In this document: positions 11,901 through 26,900 of the stretch, piece after piece | Position numbering within the stretch: position 1 is the first letter of the stretch | Layout: each line of letters starts with the position of its first letter | Assembly (NCBI GenBank): GCA_905250025.1 | Contig: CAJNOJ010000135.1 | Coordinates: 124,001-188,000, forward strand | Length of the DNA stretch: 64,000 bases | Direction: 5' to 3' | Source: Adineta ricciae | Taxonomy: Eukaryota > Rotifera > Eurotatoria > Adinetida > Adinetidae | Position numbers and translations under genes: made by a program | The notes under the pieces: generated by a model | What the model was told of the DNA's origin: nothing | The model's input: the letters and a program-made list of their open reading frames with translations, nothing else | The model's database searches: none

Positions 11901-14900
11901 TCGTCAAAGCATGGAAATACACGACGAGCGATTGTTGGCTGAAAAGAAAAGTTTTTTGTTAAGTTCATTTGATTGTTTCGATGATCTTTATTTACCTGCA
12001 TATGTGTTGCTCCGATATTATGAGTAACTATTTCTCCTGTTGTTGGATTCGTTACATTGTATCGACTTAGATAAAATCCAGCCATTTCTTTATCTAATTC
12101 CGCTGTATGTTCTGATTGAAATTCATATTCTTGATCTTTGATACATCGTTCTCGTAATCGACATAAGATAATTTCCGATGGTGCAATGTGTGTCCAATCA
12201 CTAATGAGATTGTTTCCTGTTCCTAAACGTCTTAATGTGACATACGATAAACGCAATCGATTCGTATGAATACGAAGTTCGTTTGTCGAACGTGCACAAC
12301 GGATTCTGATCCGTGTGTAACCAGAAAATCTCGTATCGGGTTCGGCGTTGTTTGGATAAGTTGAACGAAGTTGAACATCGAAATCTAATTGATATGTTAA
12401 AGGAAACCAATCTAATGGAAGACGAATGGCAATTGTTCGATTTAATAACCATTCTTCTAAGTTTGGTTTGGATTTACTAACCCATTGAATATTCGCACGA
12501 ATACGTTCGATTGACGCGCGAAATTCTGCTTCAGCCGCACCCTACAAAGCGAATAAGATGTGTTCGGTTAGAAATTGAATCGTTCATTTCATTTACTTTA
12601 TCATTGATCTGTTCAGCAAATCGTTCAAATTCTTCTAATTGTGTCAAAGTATTGAATCTTCCTGTGACATCTTTAATTAATTCCGCAAAATTCAACGAAT
12701 TTCCATAATCGCGAAATAATTGTGTCCATCGTGCACGAACAAACGTCCAACATTCGATTTCCGCAATTAAATTTCGACAAATCGATCGAATACCATTGAG
12801 AACATCTTGTCGTCGAATGATATTTCTTTCCGAATGAATATGAATATCCAATAAATGTTTAATCAATTCAATATCTCGTGTACACGCCAATGCTGTTTGT
12901 ATTCGCGCTTTTTCCTGTGGATCATTGGATGATTGATATTCTCTTAGAAGAAATTGAAATCTTGCTCGATCGCCTAAGCGAATACTTGTACAATAAACCA
13001 CATGTCGTTGATTCGCAGGAATAGTATTATTCGCCGGTGAATTGAACCATTCTTCGAATAGATCTTCTGCACGTTGCGTACAATGATCCAGATCGTATCG
13101 ACATGCTGTAGAGATAATCATATCACGATGAAGAGTATCGAGCCATTTATCAGTAAGAGGATTATCATGCCAACCGAGTCTGTTGTATATTGGTAAGACA
13201 AGATCGACCATATAGGAACGAAAGCGTTCGTAGAGATAAAATCCGGGACTACTTGGTGCGATCATTTGTTCCATATAGTTCAAACCGGAGAGAATACGTT
13301 CCCAAACAATGTAGGACTCTTCAAAATCACTGTATTCGAGGAGATCAAATACAAGTGATGCAGGGAGAATATCTGAAAGAAGAGAAAGTTTTATATTTTG
13401 GATAGATGGTAGAATGAAGGAAGAAATTTACTTGCACGTGCTAAATTGAGGACATCGTCGACAAGACCCGCACGTTCGACGATAGAAAATTTGTGATGGT
13501 CATTTTTTAATTGTTGGATGAGCTTCATCCAATTTTCTCGATCATAATTCGTTCGAAAGAATCCCAGCAAATCCGGATTCATCAAAATCCATTCATTCGA
13601 TTGAATATCCATTGAAATTGTTATTTGTTTTTCTGAAAACCAAATGATATTCTGTAATGAGGTTTTCAACGATCTCATTTTCAACGGAATTGACCATAAA
13701 TAATTATGCGGCGATTTCAAAGGTTGAGCTTCCGAGTCGAACAGAAACTGCTTTTGTGTAATTTTCAAAAGTTTCCGTTCGTAATCTCGAATAATTTCCA
13801 CATAAGGATAACCCATTTGATCAGTCCAAGTACTCATTATCTTCGCTAGACTTGTATTCTTCGGTAGTTCAATCCGATCTTGTGACATTTGTTCACCTAA
13901 TGCTTCCCAGAGATCTTTTTGTCTTGCAGTTGAATATAAATGTTTCGAGAGATATTTCGATATTCCCCGATTGAAAGTTTCATTGCCCATGAAATTTCTC
14001 ATCATGCGTAAGATTGATGAACCTTTGGAGTAGGTGATTGCATCGAATATTCCAGTTAATTGATTATTGTGATGAATTCGCATATTGACAGGATGTGAAA
14101 ATGAAATGGCGTCGTTTTGCATCACTGCTAACCAACGTTGTGCGATATACTGTTCGTGTAAATTCCATTCTGGATAGATTTTATCGGTATAAACAAATTC
14201 CATCCATTTGGCAAAACCTTCGTTCAACCATAAATCATCCCACCAAGCTGGTGAAACCAAATCACCAAACCATTGATGTGCCAACTAAAACAACACAATA
14301 AATTTTGATAAAAAATGAACTAATTTAATCGTTATACTTCATGCGCGATGACCAAAGCGACTTGTTGTTTATTCAATGAAGTTGACGTACGATTATTATA
14401 ATATAAACGCGTCTCTCGATAGATTATACAACCGAAATTTTCCATAGCGCCTAAGTATAAACTTAGAAATGAATCAGAGTGAGTGAGAGAGAGAAATAGC
14501 ATACCTGCATCGAAATCCGGTACGGCGATGTGATCAACCTTTGCTAAAGGATAGTTGACTCGATATTGTTCTTCGAAATCGTTGATATTTTTCGTGGCCA
14601 CTTCCAATGCATGATATAAATCATTTTTCTTTTCGGGTTGTGCACAAACATTCGTTGTGATATTTCGATATCGACCTGTGTTTCTCTCGGTTAAACAATC
14701 AAAATCCGCCACAACAAGTGCTAACAGATACGAACTCATCGGAACCGATCTCTGAAATGTTGTTTTCATCCATCCGTTGAACAAATTTTCCGTGGATTGA
14801 ATGGGCATATTACTCCAAACGCGGTACTGTTGTTCATGTTCAACAACGATAGTAAACGTCGCTTTCAGAGCGGGTTCATCGAAACATGGTAACGCTCGTC

Positions 14901-17900
14901 GGGCGGATATGGGTTCCATTTGAGACGCGACTAAATACCGTCGAACTTTGTCCTTTGATCGGACGTAGGAACTCAAATAAAATCCAGCAGTATCGTTTCG
15001 TAATTCGCCTAGATAATTGATGATTAGAGAGAATTCGGTGTTAGTTGTTAGAGTTCGATTGAAAATAATCGTGAAGAAGTCTCGTTCTTCTTCAAATGTT
15101 GTTTGAGTGATAGAAATCGACGGATCATCGATATAAAGTGGAAGATAAATAGTGATGTAGCGTTTGTGGAGAAGAATATGATCTGTTGGTTGAACAATTC
15201 GTATTCGAATTCTAACTGAACCGTCGAAGATTGAGTAACGTTGCGTATCATCAGAAACATTTAAATAAGGTTTGACATAAAGATCATAATGAATGGGAAT
15301 CGCAACCGATGGTAAACGATGAGTTTTAATATCAGTTTCGATGTTCTCCGGACGAAGAAATCCGGTGATGGCATGAAGATTCGCTCGATTCCATTCGATT
15401 GCTGCATCGATTTTCTCAAGAGATAATTGAAATTGTCGATAAGCCGTGCCTAATAAGAAATTCAAGTACATAGAAATTCTTTTTTTCTTCATTTTGTTTT
15501 ACCTTTATCAGCAATTGAGTTCGAAAAGGCGATAAATTCGTCTTTCTGTCGACTGTTCACAAATCGACTTGAGACAGCTTCCACAATTCCCGATAAACTC
15601 GAAATGGACTTTCCCCATTTCGTAAATATTTGCTCCCAATTATCTCGAATCCAATTCCAAGCAATTTGATTTCCATGTGAAGATCGCGCGATACGTTGAA
15701 TCGACGCCGCTAAATCTTGATCACGTATAATTGGATTTGTTTTCAAATGTTGATTGAGAAACCAGAGAATCAACGAAGGATCTTGAGTACAAGCTAAACC
15801 ATTGAGCAAATTCAATGTTTCACTCGCCACAGATTCTTGTATCAAACGTTCCCAAAGAAAATTGAACTCTACTCGTGAACCTTCTCGAACAATCGTACAA
15901 TAAACAGTCGATCGAAGTGTGGCGGGAATTTGATTCAATGCTGGATTCGATAACCAACGTCGATAAGATTTTCTCGCTTCTTCAACACATTCTCGATGGC
16001 CATATCGACACGCAGATGATAGAACACTCGGTTGGAGTAAAGCCCGTAACCATTCAGTAGTTTGATTAATCGGCGCCCAACCAATTTTGTTATACAACGG
16101 TAAAACAAGTTCGAGAAAGTAATGCTGAACATCAAGAAGAATTTCCTGTCCGGTTAACAGATCTTCCTGCAGTCTCATTGCAGTAAACGCTGCTGTCCAT
16201 GGAACAAATTCATCTTCTTCTCTTAAATAACGAATTAATTCGTATGCATCACTTGTGTTAACAATTGATGTTCGCGACAGAGCGAAGATATCGTCGATTA
16301 AAGCACCACGTGTTATTGTCGGGATACGTGTATGATCGGTGAGCAGTTGACTGATGATTAAACGAAAATTTCGTGGGTCATACTTTGTCCGGTAAATGCC
16401 GAGATAATCAGGATTTGCTAAAAGCCAATCAGAATCGGAGGTTGTGACCGATAAACGTGTGAGAGTGTCATTAAGCCAAATCACCGGACTTTGATTGACT
16501 TTCTAAAAAGAATTAAATCATCTAATTGAAATGTCAAATAATTGTCGAGTTGTTTGACTTGATAATGTCAGAAGAAAAAAAACGAGACATTTGCCCTTTG
16601 AAAGTTTTCGAAAGGTCATTAGAATATGTTGCTCCTTGTGTCAATAGGACTTACATCGAGGTAATTCTCATTCTACTTACTCGTGTTGATGCTCGATCGA
16701 AATATTTGAAAGGAATCCACCATTTCTCTTGTTTCGTCACTGACGAAAATAAATTGAATGGTTTCTGTTGAATTGTAATGTAACCTCTTTCATTCGATCG
16801 TTGTTGTCGGTGTAAAGGTGAAGTATATTCACGATTGATTTCAACAATGGGATAACCAGCTTGTTGGGTCCATCCATTCATGATTTGCTCGACGTCGATT
16901 TGATTGTTGGCGGCGTGACTTAAATATCTCCAAAGATCTTCTTGTGTTGCGGATGCGTAACTTAAATTTCTCAGATAATTTTGAATTCCTTTTTGGAAAA
17001 CATCTTCGCCGAGAAACATTGACATCATTCGAATCAATGTCGCACCTTTCTCATATGTTATCGAGTCGAATAATTGAAAGATATCAGCCGGATTCGTTGA
17101 ACTGATACTAATCGGTCGAGAGGTCGGCAACGAATCCGCTTCCATGAATGGAAAGATTTTTTCCACAACAATTCGTTCGTCTTGCATCCAGGTTGGTTCG
17201 AGAATGTCCGAGGCTAATGTTTCCATATAACTGGCAAAGCCTTCTTTTAACCATCTAAATCGAGGAGACGTTTCAATGAGGAGAATAGTTTTCTTTTTCT
17301 GTTGGAGAAATCACTTACAATTCTCCCCACCATGCTGGTGAAACGAGATTTCCGAACCATTGATGTGCGATCTCATGTGCCACAACTGTTGTGATGTATT
17401 GTTTACGCGATGCAGAGACAGTTTTTTCGTCGAAAAACAAACCAACTTCGCGGTAAATGACCAAACCTACAAACAAATTCAATCATTCGCATCGAAAATA
17501 TCCGTTTCCCTCACCGTAGTTTTCCATTGCTCCCGCTCCGAAATCTGGAACTGCGAAATGTTCGATTTTGGGTAAAGGATAAGTGATGTTAAAATACTGA
17601 TTGAACAATTCCAATGATTTCGATGCGATTTCATCGGCATATGTTAATTGCGGTAAAATATCAATTCGTCCACAAATTCTCGATTTGATTTTCGTTGGTC
17701 CAATCAGTCGATCCGGTCGACAATCAAAATCCGCTTTCGGTGCGACGATTAACGCTAATAAAAACGTCGACATATTCAATGTCGGAGTAAAATGCGACAC
17801 AATCCTTCCATCTTTCGATTTCGTCATCGATTCAATCTCTCCGTTCGACCAAACTCGTTCCGAAACATCATGAATAACACTGATATAAAAAATGGCCTTT

Positions 17901-20900
17901 CGGGCCGGTTCATCGATACATGGAAACATGGCTCGAGCATGAGTTGGTTCCATTTGAGATGTCATAAATGTTTTATTCATTCCATTGATGTCCACATATT
18001 TACTTATGTAAAGACCGTGTAATTCACGTGAAATATTCGCTGAATAAGTTAAATATAACGTGTAGGTATGAGGTGGAATGAATGAAGATGTGAATTTGAG
18101 TTTAATAATTTCACTATAATCATCGTAAGTCCAAGTTTGAATGAGAGGTAATGGAGATGTTGTTGAATTAATGATTCGTATTGTTGAATTATCTAAGAAT
18201 AAATCTTTTAGATGAAGAACGACTTCATTTGTTGATTCAAGACATGTAAATGTATATAAAAGTGTACCTAAATGAGAAAATTGTTTGAAGATTTCGAAGA
18301 AGGAAAGGTTCAATACAAACCACTAAATGTTTCTGCGGTGATATTCGGTGCGATTGTTAATCGATAAACTTCTTGTTTCAAATTTGTTGGAATTCGTTCG
18401 ACAGGTAAAGCCATTGACGTTGTTAAGTCAAACGGTTGTTTTGTTGTTGTTGTTGACAAATCCGTTGAATGCAAATTGTTCATCGATCGATTTTGTTTGA
18501 CACCGAAGTAAATCGTTAAAACTAAGAGAACAATAAATACGACGAGAATGAGAGACAAAAGTATCCAGAAAAGATTCTTTTTCATTTGATAGGTGTTTTT
18601 CGATGAACGAGCCATTGTTGGATCTACTATTGCTAAATCAAATGATTCCGAAACCATGATGAGAGTAATGAATCAAGAAGAATGATGTTCGGATCACATA
18701 AAGTACAACGGTTTACTTGTTGTTTGCAAAGAAACGTCTACAGCAGAAGATCAATTCGCGTTCGAGGTACTTTGTTGTTGATCTTCTAAAATAGAGAAAA
18801 GAATAGTCAAGAGTTTTCAACATTGATTTGGAAAGACAATTGAATTAGAAGAAAGAAATCAGATAATGCAGCTGATCCTTTCTCTTCTCTCTTCTCAAAA
18901 ATGAGATGTGCACTGGCATTAGTCTTTAATGGATTGTTGACGTTGTTGTTTTTTGTGAAATACAAAGAAGAAGAAGACAAATGAATATCGAATTGGACGT
19001 GTGCGTCCTTTTCTTACTTCGAGTAATCTTTTGAAAAAGGCAAAAAGAAGAAGAAATTGATTAACTTCACTGTCCTTCGTACTCTTTTGTCTTTCTTTAA
19101 TCTTTCGAAGACAATGACTTGACATTCAAATAGATATCCGAGTCAAATGAAAAAGAATCCAACAGGATATACATCATCGAGAAGTTTTTCCCAACTTGTC
19201 ACTTCTGACATTCGCATTCAAATGAAGATTCAAAGAATAAAACTCATTCGTATCAACATACTTGAAATAGATTAAGATTTGCTAGTCGTTAGAATCGATA
19301 GGATATGTATATTATCAGCATTGAAGAAGAATGACGATCTATGATATGGACGCATATATTTCATTGAATAAGTATATAGAAAAAAAAAGTACGATGACAC
19401 AATAATGTGTAACTCAACAAGAGATAACACTGAATTCATATAGAACGAGTCAATCTATCATCACAATAAGCAAAAGTAGTTGACAGCATTGATAGACAGG
19501 AGAAGAACAAGGCAAAACACATATCTCTCGTCAGAATATATTCTCTTGAAAACTTCGCGTTTTTTTTTTCTTCTTCTCATCGAACAAGAAATACAAACGC
19601 AAAAAAGAAAACAGTTATGGCAAATCTTTTGTTTATTTTTCTGTTTTAAAGACTACTGAACAATCTCGATTGAACTACGAAGAACAAAATCAATATAAAA
19701 TTCGTGTTCAATTCATCAATAAAACTCAATTTATCGAAGAATCATATTTAATTGAAATCGAAGATATCAACGAACCACCTTATAATCTTCACTATTCTCG
19801 TATGAACTCGAATCATTATAGATTGAAAAAAAACAAACAAACTCATTTCCGATCTGTTGTTTAGATCAAACAGGTTTTTGCACAGTACTCGATGAGGATT
19901 TCCATCAAACACTCAAATTTCATGTGAAAACGATTGAAAAACATCAGAATGGAACAGATTTTGAGATTATCTGTACTGACGATGGTCATCCACCTTTATC
20001 AGTAAACAAAAACAAAAATTCAATTCTCATTGATCAACACGTTTTCTTGTTTTAGATTTCGACAAGAATCAATGTTATATCGGATGAAATATCCCTAATG
20101 TTCGTTCCTGTTGCTTTGTTAATAATCCCAATTATTGATGAGAATATAACGATGGCAAAATCAATGCGAGATGTAAGTAGATTGATTCGACATCACATTC
20201 ATCAGTAAATTCTTCTTCTTCTTCCCTTTTGTTTTTATCTTTAACCTTTTCCTCTTTCCTTCTGCCTCGAAAATGGAATGCGAATCTGATTAGAATCTTT
20301 TTGTTTGATCATGACAGAATGATAAAACTATCCGTTAATGAAATTAACCAAATATTGTTTAGAATATTGTCATATCAAATTTCAATGATGGAGATAAAAC
20401 AGAACGACAACGTCGACAAATTAATTCTCCTCCTCAAGTAAACAAAACTCGAAAGATAAATTCATTGTTGATGACTTTCTTAGGACATTGTTTTGAATAT
20501 GTTTCATCCAATTGTTCCAGAAAATGTACGAAATTTTGATATTGCCAGTGTAAATGTACTGGATGATGAAAGAGATGAATATACGTGTTCGGTTAGCACA
20601 CACAATACTTCGGATGATCGACAACCATTTGAAATTGATAATAAAATCTTGCGAACTTCATTAGATATACAGAATAATCGTGAGTAAGAAAAGAGAAAAG
20701 AATTTAAGGATTGAGATTTTACTTTTTCTTCAGTTTGTGATCTTGATTATGAAACTGTAGGAATTTACAATATTACAATAACTTGCATTGATTTAATTCA
20801 TCATTTCACAATTATAAAAAACTTCAGTATTGAAGTTAGTGATGTAAACGAAGCGCCGGTTCAATTAACACTCACACCAAACATTGTAAGAGGAAATTTT

Positions 20901-23900
20901 ATAGGAAAAATTCACTTTTTATCTGATATTTTCAGCTTCCGGAAAATTCTCCAGTTGGTTACGTTATCGGTCAATTTCGACCAATCGATCCCGATCTACC
21001 TTCACTCAACCAAACATTCAAATATTCGCTTACCAGCGATTCGAAACATACCTTCAGCATAAAAGATGACCAACTAATTGTAAGTGCTTCGTTTCCATAT
21101 TCCTTCTCCCATATTTCTTCTTAGTTACTCCGAGAAAACGATGTTCAAACATGTATAAGTCAACCGGATACATGTCCACATGATTACGAACAAATCAATT
21201 CGGTGTTAGTTCGTGTTCATGTCGAAGATACTGGAACACCACCAGCATCTCAACGCTTTTGGATTCAAGTTAAAGTTACCGATGAAAATGATCCACCAGT
21301 TGATTTACAATTGAATCAAAATACTGTGAAGGAAAATTCACCGATTGGTACATTAATTGGAACATTTTCAGTTGAAGATCAAGATTTGTATCAAAATCAT
21401 TCGTTTACTTTGGTTCATCAAAGTTCATCCTTCAAAAATCAATCGATATTTGAAATCGAAAACAATGAACTACGTCTGCTTCAATCACCTGATTACGAAC
21501 AAGATCAATTTTATCTCATTACTGTACGAGCAACTGACAATGCAACTTTTCCGTTGAGTGTAAGTCAATCAAATCAAAATTCAGAAGTTCTTTCCAAGAA
21601 GATCGATGTTTTCCACACTAAATATTCTCCTTCTTTTCAATAGAATATGAAATATTGAACAGATTGAATTTGTTTAGGTAATTGGAGAATTTATTATTGA
21701 AATTCTCGATGTTAATGAATTTCCCCGAACATATGCATTCATTGCCGATATCGATACTCCGGTGACCAATGAAACAAAGCATAATTTGATTAATGGTGTT
21801 CAACCTGTTCGAACAGTTTATTTACCTCAAAATGCGTATTTTCAAGCGAAATTAGGTCGAATTGTCTTCATTGTCCAAGATCAAGATCAAGATTTGTTTC
21901 TCAAAGGAACGTCGGATTTCACTGAATTCGGATTTTCTACACCAACATGTGAGATTTTATCACAAAATCCATACCGTTCGTTGTGCACATCAATTGTTTC
22001 GGTAGAAAATCGTTATGATTACGCAGAGGATGAGACTTTTACAGATCATCTTGTTATTACTCCGTTAATTTTAACAAGTAATCTCGAAACAATGACATTT
22101 CCTCGAATATTAAGAGTTAAATTCGAAAATATCGTAAGGAGAGTTTGTTTGTAAGCAAAATTTCGATCTTCTCGTGATTTAGACGTTGACAATGGACGAT
22201 GAACGAAAGGATTCCATCGATATTCTCGGAATTCATTTAACAAAAATGACAATCGGCAAACTCGGTGCGATTGACTTAGCATCGAATAACAATCCAATTG
22301 AAAAGATTTCGCTCAATCCAGGCAATTCTTCATTATTTCCATTTGAATTGACCGATGATAATATTCTCCAGGTCAGTTTCACCGAAAACCCTTCTATTTT
22401 CAAGGTTTTCTTTTGTGAAAAACTAGATCCGAAATGATGTAAACATAACTTCACCAAATTATCCATCGAAATTCAATATTAGTGTATTGGTAACAACAAA
22501 CAACGAAGGAGAAAATCGAACAATTGAAAAGTTTTTCAACATAAACATCAAAGAAAGAGATGAATTCGCTTTAAACCTGTCGAATAACAAAGTAATGTCA
22601 AAAAGAAAATATCGTCTTTCGTATCTAAGTCGAACTTTAGATTCTCGAAAATGCACGTGAAGATAATTTCATCGGTTCGTTCACTTTCGAGAACGAAACC
22701 GGATATTATACTCTCGAACTGATCGATAATGCAGATGGAAGATTTAAACTCAACGGCACCAGTTTATATGTAAACTTTCTCATAATTAGAAGACTCTGTC
22801 ACGGTTTTGTTTTCGTTTTAGACTGATAAAACTTCGGTGAAATATTGTCATCTTAATCACACATGTCCATTAGACTATGAAGATCAACCGATGATCAATA
22901 TCACCGTTGCTGTTTTAGATCCTTCGACAGATGAAATACTTCGTCAAATTGTTTTTCGCATTGAAATTCAGGATGAAAACGAAGCACCGTATAATTTAAC
23001 TTTATCAAGTAAAAACTCGCTTTTTCAAAACAATTTCCCTGAAAAATCTTCTTCTTTTAGCGACATCACTATATGAAAATGCTACCGCCGGTTCATTAAT
23101 CGCGACGATCAGTGCCTTTGATGATGATGTGAACCAAACATTGACATATTCAACATCAAATCCGCTTTTTACAATAAGAAACAATGAATTAATTTTAAAT
23201 AAAGCATTAGAGTATAATCTACGACAAACAATACCGGTTTATATTCGAGCGACTGATGATGGGCAACCCCCAACATTCGTAAAAAAGACAATTTTCGAGA
23301 AAATTACAAAAGAATTTCTTTGATATTTAGACAGAGAAACTATTTTTGGTCAATGTTGTTCCGATAAATCGACCATTGGTGAATGTCACATCAACTCCAA
23401 TGATTTATTATATATCGAATAATACAAATCTAACACAGACGATTCTTGGACAAATACTTGTTGTTGATCCAGATGAAAATGAATCCTTTGATATAACATT
23501 CGATAAAGCGAATTTTCAAGCAGCAACATCAGCAACAAATCCTTATTCATTGATTCTAGACGATGGATCTCTTGTCTATGTGAGATAAATTCAATCACAC
23601 TCTCAGGAAAATTTTGTTTTTCTAGGCACAATTGTATAACATCACTGTTATGGATATGGAACCACCAAATGGTCAAGTAAATTCAACATTATCCACGGAT
23701 GTTACTGCAACAATTCGCGATTCTGCAAATCATATGGTAACATACGCATTCACCGTACAATACGTACTTAAAGCAACTCAAGATTTAACAACAACAACCC
23801 CCTTACCTCCAATAACTACAACTGTAAGTCAAAATGAAAAACAAATTGATCTCTCCTACCTTCTGAATTCTTCTTAAGGTTCCATCATTATCTCAAATAA

Positions 23901-26900
23901 TGCATGTTCGTATCTACGAAACCACTCTATCAGGTACACCAATCGTTCGCAGTATCCTAAATTCTACAACTACAAATCACACACCAATCTGCACAGTAAC
24001 TGATGAGAATAACATTCAATTTCCTATAAATGCAAGTCAAACATCAATTATCATATATCTTCCGGAGAATTACACACTCAATTCGACCAACAAGTCGAAT
24101 ATATTTCTTGATGTTCAATGTGTTTTATCGAATGGTGCAGATATTGATGAAGTAAGTTTTGTTTGATGTCAATCATTGTTTGAATTATCGAGGATTAGGG
24201 TATTGTTATCGATGTTTTACCGGCTCCACCCACTGTACAAATCAAGTTTAATCAAACACATACGTTTTATGCAACCAACAACATCAACAATCAAACGATT
24301 CTTGGACAATTTTATCCGACTGAATTAACTACGACACCAACAAATCGAACATTTAATCTTTCATTGACCAATTATCAAGATATTTTCCAAGTAAATTACA
24401 CAAAAACAATTCATTCTCAAGCAATTTCTTCTCTTCTAGCTTTTACCTAACGATAGTCTCATTCAAATCGGTCCATATCCAACAAATATCGTCGAATCGT
24501 CTTCTCCAACTATCAACTTAACAATTCAAGCCACGGAAACAACTCCCAACGAGCCTATTCGTATCATTCAAAACACATTCACCATTCCAATTATTCTCAA
24601 TTTAACAATACCAGTAATCACCTTCAATCGAACAACAATACCATTTAATATTAATCCAAATACAACAATTGGATTATTCACCATTTACAACATTTCAACA
24701 GCGTATCGTTTGCATTTACTCGATTCTTATAACGATAGTTTGGAATTAGATTCTGACACCAAATTATTAACCATAAAACAAACATTAGATCATTTTCCAT
24801 TGGAAAATAATCGTACTCAACTATTCATTAAAGTGGCGTTAGTTGATTCCACAAATGAAACGATTCTCTCATCCACATTTTCTTTAACAATAACAAATTC
24901 ATCTGGAATTGATTCATGTGAAAACAAAGATTGTGGTTATGGAACATGTATTACTATAAATCAAACGTAAGTTTAAATCAAAGAAATAAATTTAATTCAC
25001 CCTTTTCGTTTAGTTTGTCGTATTGTTTATGTACAAGTGGTTACACAGGTCTTGATTGTCGAACAGTTGATTCGTGTGCTTATAATCCTTGTTTAAACAA
25101 TGGCATTTGTCATCAACTATCGACACAAGGTGATTTTTCATGCACATGTTTACCGAATCATTCAGGTTCACTTTGTGAAATCAATATAAATGTTTGTGAA
25201 TTGAACTCAAGTCTTTGTTTATCAACAGAAATCTGCATACCAATTAACAATAATCTCACAAAGTAGAACAAATATGAATGTTCGATTGATGAAGACGAAT
25301 ATTTGTTGATTTTTTAGTTTTTATCGATGTGTACCTCGGGATGAATTATTATATTTTGTGTTTGATTATTTGAATAATCCCGATGCATTCGATGCGATCA
25401 ATGTAGACAATTTAACAACGAAGATTAAAGAATTTTTTCAATTACGTGCTACCGGAATCGAAAATATTATGATCCTGGAAAGACAAATACTTGGACCATT
25501 AAAATACAATCGAGCAGAATTGATTTCTATTTTATTGAAAAATTCTAATGAGAATTATACAATATTAAGCGAAGTTTTGGATGAACTATGTGCAAATCTA
25601 TCAGTAAATCGTAAGGCGAAAGTTTTCCATTGATTAAATAATTCATTTCATTGATTTTCAGTTCATGTCTTCGAGCGTGAATTGTGTATTGGTTATCAAC
25701 AAGCGAGTCGTCTGATGAGTCGCTTCAAATCTTTACCCGATTTGTGTCCGAATTGCACTTTTACTGATGCAGCAAATGAATACTATTGGTTTGACAAAAC
25801 ACTTCCGTTTTTACCTTTGTGGATTACGTTGATCGGTAAAGATGAAACTTGTCAAGGATATTTTTCCGTTCAAATGATTTTCAATTTCAGTTGGATCGAT
25901 TTTAATGGGAATGCTTTCGTTGATTCCGTTGGATTTGGATGCTCCGAGTAAAGTTGCATTACCATTAATGAAAGCGCGAGTTTATCCTGAACAAGAAGAA
26001 AATGTTGATGAAGAAAATTCAGTGTAAGTTTGTTCGTATGGAATGTGTTTGTTTCGATTTTGCTTTGCTTTCGAACTCGACATTCGATAAAAAAAACACT
26101 ATTACGGAGAATTCGATCTGTTTATGCGTGCTGTTTTTTATCTCTAGATCGAAAGACTCCGTTCGGTTAGCAGGAAAATTTAGTCGCGAAAGAAATGATT
26201 CTGGTTATGAGAGTAATGAGGAGAATGAAACTTATCTCGATGAAATCATTACCAATCATCAACGCAATTCCACTTTTCACGTTTATCCGGTCATACACGG
26301 ACCTCGTTCACCAGCTCTTACTCGTCGTGGAACAACGATTGATGATTTACTTTCCTCCCAAGTAACTTCTCGCTCACGATCAATAAGTTCGGGAAGTCTT
26401 CCTCGTCAACAAATTCAACGTTCAATTTCCATGTCTTCACATCCCATCGATCGTCCATCATCCACACGAAGCAGTCAAACATTAAAGCCAATCATTCAAC
26501 GTCGCTCACTAATAGATGATTCAAGCATTGGAACGTTAATCGGCTTACTTGGAACACCAAGACTAAATCCAACAGATGAAACATATGTTTCAACAACATT
26601 TCGAAATGAAAACACTTCGAAATTTGTCATCGGAACATTGTGGAATACATTTGCATTAGTTAATAATCTTTTCCTACAACGGCCACGTAAACGACGAAAT
26701 GCTTTATCTGGAAATTTCAACATCCATGCTGACGAATTAGCACGTTTAGAAGCTTTATATTCACTTGCTGAACGTGAACAAGCCAATCAGTTTTCCATAA
26801 CACATCTTCAGTCAATAATCGGTGACGCTTTACAAACATCGGATACCCAACGCACCAGACATTTACAAGCGATTCTTTTCGATATATTATCATCAAAAAA

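Larger units (their letters stand above)
9260..19651 (+). other. 10.4-kb intron 2 of the cadherin gene, host of a nested antisense gene
   Basis: The donor GTAAGT at 9260 follows NGEIL, and the acceptor AG at 19650-19651 precedes the codons for [11 protein letters not shown]. Both borders are phase 0 and the joined product reads as an uninterrupted cadherin repeat. The intron is roughly 190 times longer than its neighbours and is nearly filled by the minus-strand aminopeptidase gene (9430-18657). Confidence 0.8.

Noticed and set aside
16526..16771. Plus-strand frame within the aminopeptidase gene
   Set aside because: It lies over a 175-bp intron and an antisense exon of unit 1; its composition is unnatural and there are no splice partners.
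9430..18657. Three separate aminopeptidase genes in tandem
   Set aside because: Exons cross each unit boundary in phase, no stop or start signal lies between units, and only the first unit has a membrane anchor, so one gene fits better.
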